From assembly GCA_019914995.1 (NCBI GenBank), contig CM034143.1:684501-748500 (forward strand): a DNA stretch of 64,000 bases, read 5' to 3'. Positions 1 to 11,700 of this stretch are shown piece by piece; the first letter of the stretch is position 1; every line of letters starts with the position of its first letter. The stretch is from Acanthochlamys bracteata (Eukaryota; Streptophyta; Magnoliopsida; Pandanales; Velloziaceae). Below the pieces are notes generated by a model that was not told the origin of the DNA, ran no database searches, and worked only from the letters and a program-made list of their open reading frames with translations. Both the position numbers and the translations under genes were made by a program.

Positions 1-874
1 TTTTTTTAGATTTTAAATTTGTTATTTAAATATTATTTTTATTTTTACATCAAATTTTATTTTTATTAAATTTTAATTTTAAATTTATTTATTTAAATAT
101 TATTTTAAAATTTATTTCTATCGAATTTTATTTTTTATCAAACTCTATTATTATAAAATTTAGTTTTCAAAAAACACGCATTAGAGCTCGGAGTTGGTTT
201 AAAGAAAGATTATCTGTTGTTATTTAATTGTTATATTAAGTATATAATTACAATTGAAAAATTAAACTGTTAAATTGAAAAAAAAGGGAAAAAAGAAAGT
301 GGGAAGAAGAAAATCGTCAAAAAATCCAAAGACCAATTCAAAATTCATTGCAATTCATTGCATTGGTCGCTTCTTGTTGTTGTTCCAATCCAATCATTTC
401 TCTTGTTTCTCTCCGCCGCGCCACCGCGCATTCTCTCCTCCGTCCCCACCACCACTACCACCACCGTCCTCCTCCGCCGCCTTCTCTCTTTTCTTCTTCA
501 TCTCTCATGGAGGCAGACGTTTCTATTCATCAACAGCTTGCTGCCCTTTGAAAATCTGTCTTTTCACTTTGTGCATTCATCTCTTGTTTCTTTAAACTTC
601 AAGAAAAAAGAATCGGGAGGAGAGAATCAACCATCTACCAGGTGTGGTTTTCATTTTCTTGTTTGTTGGGTTTTGCAGAGAATCGAGGGATAAGCTCGGA
701 AAGAGAGGTAAAATTGGGTTTCTAAAATTATCACTGGATTGATTAGATTGGTTGCTGTGTTTGTGAAGGGAAGATTGGGTTTCTAAATCGCTCGTTAAGT
801 AGCAAGTAAAGCAAAGAGTTAGCTCGTGCATAGCTTTCGCCGAGATCTTTGAGGAGTTCTACTCTACAGAAGAG
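1..874. other. AT-rich spacer and leader of the RMR gene
   Basis: Positions 1-270 are almost pure A/T and resemble the degenerate AT-rich repeat sequence seen elsewhere in the window, ending in a fragment like a MITE end near 165-180 (AAAAACACGC). From about 390 to 600 the + strand is pyrimidine-rich with CCACC and TTCTTC stretches, typical of a plant promoter or 5' leader. The open frames here (275-595, 358-693) are Ser/Pro/Phe-rich low-complexity translations without recognisable domains, so I treat them as non-coding. The transcription start was not located. Confidence 0.5.
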
Positions 875-3589
875 ATGGCTCATTGGAATTACCAGGAGGA
901 AGGGATAAGATTGATGATTTTTGTATTTGGGACAGTTTGTATAATGATGGGGATGACTGCAGCCAATATTGTTTTGATGGGAGCAAATGTTTCTAAGTCA
1001 TTGGATGATATTGAGGCCACCTTCAGTAAGCTCTTCTCTTGGTTTTCTTGTTGTTCAATAGATGTGTTGCTTTCTGTAAGTCAACTGTCTTTCTGTTTAA
1101 GTTGTTTCATGTTTTCACAAATAGATAGTAAGGTAGATGTAATGATTGTTCTGTCTGTTTTTTACACATACCAAATGTGGCTTCAAAGTCCAAGCTTAAT
1201 GTATTTTGTTTAAATGTATATTTGATTAACTATGTTTCTTTTACTTTGGAAAGAGATTGCTTGCAACAACAAAATCAAATATGCTGTTTGACATGAATAT
1301 TAAGGCATTGATTTGTTTTGCATTTAAACATGAATGTTAGAGCTTGAACTTCTTATGTCAATGATACCGAACCTATATGTGTTTTCATTATTCTAGGACA
1401 ATTCTTTTCTTTTGCTAGTTCAGACCTTTCATAGATTTAGTATATGTAGTTTGTTTAATAAAAGTAATATTTGTTTCTCATTATGTTTTTCCTGATCCAG
1501 CACCCACTGTAAAGAGAACAGGTGAATGTGGTGGCTTACATGTAGCCAAGCCGCTAGATGCATGCTCTTTATTAAAAAATGAAGTTGCTGAAGCTACAGG
1601 ATCTTCTTTTGCATTAATCATAAGAGGAGGATGTACATTTGATGTGAAAGTTAGGAATGCACAAGATGTTGGATTCCAGGCTGCTATTGTGTATGACAAT
1701 GAAGACGGTGGCAGCTTGGTTGCAAGTAAGGTTCTTTTTCATCTTATCTTTTATTTTCCTCTTCTTGAATGACTAATTATTATCAACCTCTGAAATAAAA
1801 TGCTACAGTTTATGGAGAATGAAAGTAGAATGTTTTAAATTGCTGTCATAAAACAAGTATTCATGCAATTCATACAACAAGAAGTTATATTTGGTGTGTC
1901 TTATTCTTATTTGCCTGTACCTGTCCTTAGTCCTTATTCTATTGAACATGGATTTGTATCCTTTTGACTTTTTAATTCACTGGTGTTTGCTAAAATTCAC
2001 AACTTTGCTGAATTCACATTCTGATAATACGTGATCATTATATATACTTTCAGTGGCGGGAAGCTCAGTGGGCATTCACATACCTGCTGTCTTTGTCTCC
2101 AAAATCTCAGGCAGTGTACTGCAGCAATATGCAGGTCTTACGGATATTGAATTGTGGATAATACCGACATTTGAAAATCCAACATGGTCGATAATGGCGC
2201 TCTCTTTTATATCGCTGCTTGCAATGTCTGCAGTTCTTGTTACGTGTTTCTTTGTGCGCAGACAGCAGATAAGGCATCAACGACACAGAGCCCAAAATGT
2301 GCATGAATTTCATGGGATGAGTCGCAGGTTAGTAAAAGCAATGCCAAGTCTCATTTTCACTTCTGTTCTGGACGACAGCTGCACTTCACAGACATGTGCA
2401 ATCTGTCTGGAGGACTATAACATCGGGGACAAGCTTAGGATCCTGCCATGCCGTCACAGTATGCTCCTTATTTCTGAAGCTTTGTTCAGTATTTCCTATA
2501 GATGTTAGGAAGCTTTTTTGATTGATCTTATGCTTTGATAGCATACCAAGATGCCACTGGATCTATAGAAAAGCTAATCCAACTGTTGGTAGTCATTTGT
2601 TGTTGGCTAAGATGTAGATTTTTAAAAGTCCTTAACATAAATAATCCGAGATTGCTTTAAGATTGCCTTTCTTCCACCTTTTGATGATTACAAGTGTATG
2701 TATGTATGTAACTATGTCCCCATGCAAGTAGGAATGTGTAGAATTCAAATTTTACTAGGTGTTATGCATATGTAAGGCTTGATTTGCTCTACATAGTAGA
2801 TCTTGAACATTAAAAGACTCTAGTCATCAAAAACTTACTTTATTGTTTACGCTCCTATTTCTTGCATAACACTGTGATATAGGGATTAGTTGTCAGAATG
2901 AATAAAGAAACAGTTGCTCCCCCTACTGTAGTATGGTTGAAATTCACTTGGTCTCAGGAGTCAGAATATTCTGAAAAAGCTGTTATGCCAAAAGCAGCCC
3001 TTGAACAAACGTAGTTATAGAAGTCTTGTTTATTTACTTGCAAAAGAGATATGCTGCACTCTCGTAGTGTTTATTTACGCAGCTAAATTATTTGTACGAA
3101 TTATTTTCACTTGATTTCCGTCTCTTACATAAACTTTTTTGCGTGGCAGAATTTCATGCATTTTGTGTAGACTCATGGCTCACGTTGTGGAGAACATTTT
3201 GCCCTGTTTGCAAGCGAGATGCTAGGACAAGTACCAGTGACCTTCCAGCTTCTGAGAGCACTCCTTTACTCTCCTCTGCTGCATCTACTCCATTCTCCTC
3301 CTTTCATTCGTCTCTACAAGGTTCTCATGCCATACAAATTGTCCCATCAGTGCCTAGATTGGCATCTTCAGCTCAGAATAACTCCAGGTCCAGCCTTCAA
3401 ATTCCTAACTCGCATAGATCATTTCATAATTTTCCTGCTATCTGCATTAGCAGGACTTCTACAGATCTTAGGAACCCATCATCCTTAACTTCGCAAACAT
3501 CAAGTGTCATGTCCCCTCAATCTTCAGGTGTCCCATTCTCTTCACCCGTCATTCGCAATATACATCTAGGCATGGACCTAGCTCGATAA
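875..3589 (+). CDS. RMR-type PA/transmembrane/RING-H2 receptor-like protein
   Basis: Coding exons are 875-1025, 1501-1725, 2054-2458 and 3150-3589, with GT-AG borders, giving 406 aa. Order seen: a hydrophobic N-terminal signal segment (about residues 10-35), a protease-associated (PA) domain (about 50-165, with the conserved RGGCTF motif), one transmembrane helix starting [16 protein letters not shown], then a RING-H2 finger with CAIC, CRHKFHAFC and CPVC zinc ligands, and a Ser-rich tail. This architecture is that of the RMR family, which sorts soluble cargo to the protein storage vacuole in the Golgi and prevacuolar system; the RING could act as an E3 ubiquitin ligase. The frame stops at 3587-3589, earlier than usual: the family-typical Ser-rich tail continues in another frame (see next entry). 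Family assignment is firm; cargo and exact paralogue are unknown. Confidence 0.9.
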
Positions 3590-3918
3590 ATGCCTCTCCT
3601 GAATTTCTTGTTGCATCATCAAGTAGGTACTCATACTTGAGGAATTCAGCTGCTTCAATATCCCCAGGTTATTGTATAGGTTCATCCAGCCGGTTTTCGT
3701 ACTTGAGGGACTGCAGTGACTCTGGAACACCTGGCTATTTTGGTTCAAGCTATCTTAATTCATCAAGTAGGAATTTGCACCCAAGAAATTACACCGAGTC
3801 AGGGTCACCAAGTCACGTTCTTGGATCGTCTAGCACGAATGCATACTTAAGACACTGCAGTGAATCAAGGGATAGCCTATCAGCTCTGTCATCTGGTCAA
3901 TCTTTACCAGGATGTTAA
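3563..3918 (+). pseudogene. Out-of-frame C-terminal tail of the RMR gene
   Basis: From about 3565 the + strand stays open in the neighbouring frame to a TAA at 3916-3918. The translation is Ser/Tyr-rich, contains four imperfect copies of an SSSR..YLR..S unit (near 3616, 3685, 3763 and 3826) and ends in GQSLPGC, like the AQSLPDC-type end I recall for RMR homologues. The upstream exon frame instead reaches a stop at 3587. One base lost (or two gained) around 3563-3568 would explain this. It may be a real truncating mutation, an allele, or an assembly error. Confidence 0.7.
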
Positions 3919-5791
3919 GTTTTTATCTGGATTGACGTTCGACGAAGAGCATGTGTGAAGGTTTTTCAGAAATTTAAGGTGGCTTCTGGAGTGTAAGTTA
4001 ACATGATAAGTTTGCGGCAGCATACACTGTTACATACATGTAGGTTTTTAACTTAAGTTTATTTTTGTGGTGGAAGTTCACAAAACAAGGTTCCTCTTTC
4101 CTTTATCGCTGTGCAGTTGAGCTAATCGAATGTATATATCAGTTCTTGCAGTTGCTGAAAATGTATTGTATCTATATATGTATAGCTTGCTGTTATGCAT
4201 GTTGCTTAGGGAGTGCTTTTCAAACTCTTTTCGTTCTGGTCTTTTATTTTATGTTTTAATAAAATTTGAATAATTGATAAAGAATTTTTTAAATCTAAAG
4301 TGTACAACATTTGAGATTGTAAAATTTTATTTACTATTTATTTTATATTTAAGGTAAACTTCTTGGATATTTTAGAAAAAAAATTTCGGAAGTATTTCCA
4401 AGTCTTGTTTACTTTCCATTCAAAATTTATTTTTTTTAAACTCATTTTTAATATAAAATAAATAAATAATTTAAAATAAATTATTTTTATCAAAAAGTAT
4501 TTTTAAAATATAGTTTTAAAACTTATTATTAATATAAGTTAAAATATAAAATATTTTTTATTAAAGATTGTAAATTTAAAATTAAAATTTTAAGGTCATT
4601 TTAAAATAAGTAAATTTATCTCAAAATAAACACAATCTTAGTGTCACCATCAACCTAATTAGACCTCTTATATTATCAAACTTAATTTGCAATGGGCTAA
4701 ATTGTTAAGCAACAAATACTCCCGCACTATCTCCTAGACTCTAGCAAACCCGGCCTGATTAAGGTTCCACGTGGACATATCTAGATCGACTTTCACACGC
4801 GTTGCTTGATTTGCCAACTAAGCACATAACATGAGAAGATACGAGAGCTGCTGTAATTTTCCATTTCAGCATTTGAAGTGCGTATTTTTAGTTATATGAG
4901 TTGAGTTCTCCTAAAGTCCCGCGTTTCAAATATTTATAATTAAATTTTATAAAAATAAAAAGTAAAATTTTTAGAATAAAATTTAGTATTTATATTTTAA
5001 TAATTTTTAAAAATATGTGAAAAATTAAAAAATATTAAAAAATGTGTAGATAAAAGTAAAATTATGTAATTAAAATTCGTATATGAAAATAAAATTTTAA
5101 AATTTTTTGTATAATTAAAATATATAAATTATTCGAAATTTAAAATTTGGTCAAAAAAAATAAAATTATGAGCATTTGATACACGTCTAAAAAATAAAAT
5201 TTAATAAAATTAGAATTTAAAGTAATAATTAAAATATTTGTAAAATTTTACAATTAAATTTTAATAAAATAAGGTTTAATATAAAATGAAAATATAATTT
5301 AGAATTATAATTGAACACATAAAATAATAAAATTTAAAATCTAAAAGGATAAGCAAAGTTTTTTTAAATACAGCATGCCTAAAATTACTGAATTCAATTT
5401 GACACCTCAAATGAGTTGATTTTTGTATTCTTAATTAAAAAAATAAATAAATTAAAAATATCTTGTATTTTTTGATATAGTTAGAAATAAACTAAAAATA
5501 TTTTTTAAGAAAAAGTTGAGTTATAAGGTATAAGAAACACACAATTTCAAACGCTCACTAAATTTCACAAAACCCCTTACAGGGTTTATATACCATTAAC
5601 CCCTTTAAGATAGTTTTTAAGCTACGATAGTATATAAATTAAAACAAATAAGGGGTTTTCTGAATAATTCTCTACCACGACAACAGCAACAAGTCTTCTC
5701 TTTTCTTTCCTTTCTTCTTCAATTTTATTCAATCGATCGCTTGCCGCCGCCGGAGATTGAAATCATTCAATTGAACAAATTTCCGGTAGCG
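3919..5791. other. RMR 3' UTR, AT-rich degenerate repeats, TRN1 upstream region
   Basis: A likely polyadenylation signal AATAAA lies at 4258-4263, so 3919 to about 4290 is probably the RMR 3' UTR. From 4300 to 5560 the DNA is extremely AT-rich; parts (4395-4640, and 4918-5330, which opens with CGCGTTTCAAATATTT) resemble decayed MITE ends. From 5570 to 5791 GC content rises and the region reads like the promoter and leader of transportin-1. No coding signal seen. Confidence 0.5.
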
Positions 5792-8700
5792 ATGCCGACA
5801 GTACCGGCGGCAGGTGTAGCTTCCACGTGGCAACCGAAGGAAGAAGGGTTGCAAGAGATCTGTGCGCTTTTGGAGAGGTTGAAAGATGGCGAGCAGCAAC
5901 GGTTGGCTTGGCAACAGTTGCAGCACTATAGCCAGTTCCCTGATTTCAATAACTATCTCGTCTTCATTCTCGCTCACGCTGAGGTATGCCAGCTCTGTAT
6001 GTGTGCGTGTGTGGATGTGCATGTGTGTGTCTGTTTAGGATTTGATTGAGTTTAAATTTTAGTATTGGTACGAGTTTGAATTGAATTAAGAATGATTATG
6101 GTGTTGATGTTTGATTGAGTGTATATGCCAGATTGGTTCGATTGAATTCTCTGCTAGTTGATTTACTAGGTTTGAATTTTTAAAATCTTTGCTCTTAATA
6201 CAAGTTTTGTGGTTTTAGTTCATATTTGAATATAAACTTGATACGTTAGCTGTGTATATAACTAGAAGTTTGAAACTTCATTGTATAATTGTTGTTCTCC
6301 TTTGTTTTGTATACTTGCATGTTTTAATTATATCTCTGGCAGGAAAGAAGAAATCTTGATTGCTAAATGAAGTAATTAGAATTCCTTTATTTGTAGTTGC
6401 AAGTTATTAACTGTTGTTTTTTGTTTTGATCGTTTTGTTATGAGAACAGGTGGAAAACTTAGACACAAAGCAAGCTGCTGGTTTGCTTCTGAAGAATAAT
6501 CTGCAGACAACTTTCCGTTCCTTGTCCCCATTGCACCAGCAATACATAAAGTCACAGTTGCTTCCTTGCTTGGGAGCAACAGATAGGTCCATTAGGTCAA
6601 CGGTTGGAACTGTTATAAGTGTTTTGATTCAGTTAGTGCGTGTTTCTGGCTGGCCAGAGTTGTTGCAGGTTCTTATTGGGTGCTTGGATAGTAATGACAT
6701 AAATCAAATGGAAGGGGCAATGGACACTATATTCAAGGTAGTTGCTTTGTCTTTTTATATCATTTTGAACCATCAACCAAGTTTTATGGGTCTGGTACAT
6801 TTTGATGATTAATAAAATTGTCTTTTTAATGTCATATCCTACTGATAGAAATAAAAAATGAATTGACCAAACATTATTTCTGGTTCATAAGTTATTTAAT
6901 GATTCAGATTCCTTGATAAGAGAGCATTAGTCGACTTTTGGTGCACATCCATCAATACTATTCCCTTCTGTAAAATTTCTAGCCATCATAGGATCACAAA
7001 TCAGTTAAACGATTTTACTTGAGGAGTCAGTTTTGTTTCTGTCTATTATCTTTTTTGCGGTTATGAGTGTATTTCTGCCCTGATATTTTTTTAAAGAATG
7101 CATTAACATACTTAGCGAAAGTGTGCTAGTTGTTTTGTAATGTCTATCTGCTGTTTTCAACTATATTCCTCCTTTCTGTTCTTAGATATGCGAGGACATG
7201 CCAGAGGAACTTGACATAGATGTTCCAGGATTGTCTGAACGCCCAATAAATATTTTGATGCCACGATTATTACAGGTACTTTCTGATTTTTGTAGCAGGA
7301 GTATATAGGAGCTATTTGTGACTATTATATGTGAGCTACATAATTATCTACAATGCTAATTTCTAATACCTGGATTTCCAGTATTTTCAATCTCCACATT
7401 CTGTGTTAAGGAAACTCTCTTTGGGATCCATTAACCAGTTTATTGTAACTATGCCTTCGGTAAGTAAAGCCATTGTCTTACCTGTGATATGTCTATAACC
7501 AGTAGTTTACTACCCTTGATACGCTGTTAACTGAATATTCTTTTCAATTTACTTTGCAGGCTTTACTTGTGTCCATGGATCAGTTCCTTCAGGGCTTGTT
7601 TGCTCTTGCCCAGGATCCTGTTGCAGATGTCCGTCAATTGGTAAGAATACTACTGTTGAGTGACTTTCTTGATTTTTTGCACTTTTGCAGTACTCATGCA
7701 TTCTTTATCCATGGACAAGAGATGCATGGCTAGTGTCCATGTGTGCTCGGGGCACTTGCATCTGTGATGTCCTGTCTCATACATGCATTTTGTCTCTGTT
7801 TTCTTTGTGTTCTTTATCTGTGGACAGAGATGCATGTATGCCAATGTCCATTTGTGTCTTTTTGGCATTTTATTTATTCTAGTCTACATGTCTCCTGTGT
7901 GTAGCGTCACCATTTGATATGCTTTAGTATTTCCTGTTGTCATACATGGTTCGTGTTTGTGTTGTTGCCATTTCTTGCAAGCACGTCATATTAATGTTTT
8001 GTGCATGCTGGATTATCTGCATTTTGTCCTATTAATGTGTATCTGCCTCAAGAGTATCTTTTTCATTGATGTCCATGTCATGCCCTCAAACTTTCACATG
8101 TTTTCTGCCCGTTTACAATAGCCTTGGCACTTTTGACGATTAGATAGAAACATTTTTTTAATTAATCTAAAACTTTTTCTCTTTATTTTCAGTTTGTTTA
8201 ACTAACAGAGTAAAGCATTTTATATGCAGGTTTGCAGTGCATTAGTTCAGGTTGTTGAAGTCCAGCCATCCTTCTTGGAGGTAAGTGAATGCCATCATCT
8301 TAAACAATCGATTAAAAAAAATACTATTTATTGTAAGTCTGACCATCCTGTTACACCTGTATCATCCTTGTATCATCATGTGATTGGTCTTTTTAAATTT
8401 AGATATCATGCAGCTTATATTGTTGTGGCTAATAATTTGTAATGGATAGCAGTGTTCTGTTGACAAGATGGCCTGCTAATAAGCAATTGCTAGCCCATCA
8501 CGGTCATTGATAAATTGACTTCCAAGCAGTTAACCCAATTCATTGTTGGCTTTATTCTCTAGTTGCAGATGGACTATATTAGCTTCTTAACTTTGATTCG
8601 CTTTTATTTGCAGCCTCATTTAAGAAATGTGATCGAGTACATGTTACTAGCTAATAAAGATTCAGATGACAAGGTCGCTCTTGAAGCATGTGAATTTTGG

Positions 8701-11700
8701 TAAGACATTTCTACCAAAAATAACCATCCTTCATTGTATTTGAATAGATTTTCTTTAAGCACTTTCTATATGTTGTAACTATTTTAGGTTGACTTTCATG
8801 GATAATTCAATTAAATTTTCTGCATTTAATGTACAATATAATTGATTTTTTTGCTATGTCAGGTCTGCATATTTTGATGGAAATTTACATCCTGATGGCC
8901 TAAGGGAATTCTTGCCTCGTTTGGTTCCTGTTAAGTTTTGATGCAATTCATCTACAAACTTTATGTTTGTCATCTCTCAAAAGGCTATATAATGTCTAAT
9001 AGTCATGGGTTTGGATATGATTGTCCAGATATTGATGTCAAATATGGCCTATGCTGATGATGATGAGTCCCTTGTGGACGCGGATGTAGGTTTCTTTATC
9101 TGTTTACATTGTGTTACTGTCTTGTTTTCTATAATGTTCACTGACCTTGTTTCCATGCCATTGTGTATGTGTACTGGTTGATAGGAGGATGAGTCCGTTC
9201 CTGACAGAGACCAGGTCTCGCTTCAAGTCTAAAGTACCTATTTCCTTTTTGATACATCTGAAAGTGGTATCAGCTCTCATTTGTATTTCCATATCTTGCT
9301 TACAGGATTTAGAACCTCGCTTTCATTCATCAAGATTGCATGGTTCTGATAATGGAGAAGAAAATGTAAGGTTTTGGGCCCAATGCCTCCTGCTATTTTA
9401 TGCTTAAGCTGCATGTTTAGTAATGTCCCTTTTCAGCTTATGATGTTGATCTGACTTGGAATGATCTCATTGAATGTAACTGCGCTTCTGCAGGACGATG
9501 ACGTTGTTAATATTTGGAACCTAAGGAAGTGCAGTGCAGCTGCATTGGATATTCTTTCCAATGTATATGGAAATGACATATTGCCAACATTGATGCCTTT
9601 AATTCAGGTCCTAGATAATTATGCACTATTTTATGATATTGTCTTTCTAGTAGAAGCAAGTACTCTTGCCTTTTGTGATGAATAGTTAAAGTTAATCAGG
9701 AGCCAGTGTTGTTGAAACCTGAAAGTTTTTGATGTGGCTTTAGCATCTCATCCAGAATTTAGCCATTCATGTTAACCTCTTCATTGCCATCTTGTTTGAA
9801 GCCTCTTCTTGTGCTTGTGATGGTGTTTGATGCTTTACCTAACAACTTTATTAGCAATTTATCTTGCCTTTCAGCCTTCCATTAAAAACAAAAAAAAAAA
9901 AAGCTTTGTTGACATGCCATGTAATAGCTTGCACGTTGTGGTTCTTCTTTGCTTGTTGAATGTCATCATGTTTTTAGGTGTCTAAGTGACAGGGACTAAC
10001 CATGGCATACTAATGCTACTCTTACACAGTTCACATCTATTCATTTTGCAAGCATTCTGGTCAGGTTTCATTTTATCATCTGGGAATTCCCTTTTTATCA
10101 GTTGAGTTCCTTGACCAGGAGCACCTTCATATTTGTCTATTAAAGTATGCCTTCCAGTACTACAGAACTTATACATATTACCAAAATTTTCAATATTACA
10201 ATACTAATTTAAAACCATCATTCAAAGATGCTTCAAAAACCGTGTAGGATGTATTTAACTGGATAACGCGGATTGCTTTTTATCCTATCTTGTTTCATTA
10301 ATATGCAACTTTCTAACAAGTAGCATGATCAACGAAGTTGTACATGTCTCGAGTTCATGTCTCTCATATTTAGCATATTTCTTATCGGTTTAGCCAGTAG
10401 ATCTTTGAGTTCATCTGAATCCTGTATTTACTATATTTTCCTTACAGCAAAAGCTATCAACAACAAGTGACTCTGACTGGAAGGAGAGAGAAGCTGCTGT
10501 TTTGGCTTTTGGTGCTATAGCAGAGGGATGCATCAGAGGGCTATATCCCCATCTTTTTGAGGTTTACCCTATCATAATTGTCATTTGCTAATGTTTTTAT
10601 TATTATTCTTATGATGACTGCTATGCTGTTATTATTGTTATTACTTGGTCTATTTTGTCTATTTGTTTCAGTGAAGAATGAGAGTTGGAGCTCAAAGATA
10701 TTATCATACACTCAAATTAGTTAATTAATTAATTAATTAAATTGTTATGGTGTTATTCTAGAAATAATGGACGGTTGACTAATAGGTTGAACATGGGAAA
10801 TGGCGTTGTCTGGAAGATGTGGTAGCATTTGATTATTGGCCTGTTCGTTGTTGGTTTTCAGTTTAGAAATAGAATAGTAGCTAATGAATTTATTGCGCAT
10901 GAAATGTGAAAAATGACTTGCGGAAGAAGTGTCCATTACTATAGGGAATTGCTATAACACTCTTCCTATAATCAATTTCGATGTTCATACTAGCTGCTTA
11001 CATTCAACGCACTTAATTTGTATCATGCTCACGGGGAGCCTTCAATATCCACTCGGACAATCATGTGCTTGGTTTAGTCTAATTCAAACAATTCAATCTT
11101 GCAAGTTTTGTGTTGTAAAACTTGCATTGATACATGATATACAGTATTTTCATCGAAAAACAACGGGCAAGTTAGTTGTGCTATTCCTGACTCAAATATA
11201 TGAATTTAGCTGCTTTTATGAGATTATTGTTGTAACTTTAGGTTACTTTTATTTAATAAGTTTGTTCACAGCACATGTGGACTCACTTTCTGTTTCCTTT
11301 AAACTGGATTTGTTTATGAAAAGTTTTACCTTTTGCTATCTTATTACTTGCATTAATTAGTTATGTAATTCTGCTAGTACCTTCAACATTTCGATGTGTG
11401 CTTATGACGATTCTTGTTACATTGTGAATGATGCATGCTTTATGTCATGATTTTGCAGATTGTTGCATTTCTAATTCCACTTTTAGATGATAAATTTCCT
11501 CTTATACGGAGTATTACTTGTTGGACGCTGTCTAGATATAGCAAATTCATTGTTCAGGTAACATTCTCAATGATGTTCTTGTAGATCTAACATTTCCTTG
11601 ATTTCTCACCTTATGTTTTCTGGCTATTGGTATTCATCAACTACTTATTTAGTGATACTTGCAACTTATGTATGGAGAATAATGCCTTTTTGCTCTACTA

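Noticed and set aside
275..693. Overlapping open frames of 106 and 111 codons upstream of the RMR gene
   Set aside because: Low-complexity Ser/Pro/Phe translations of a pyrimidine-rich leader; no family resemblance and no splice link to the RMR exons.
10929..11360. 143-codon hydrophobic + strand frame in a TRN1 intron
   Set aside because: Lies wholly in the intron 10562-11458; no recognisable domain, typical of T-rich intron sequence.
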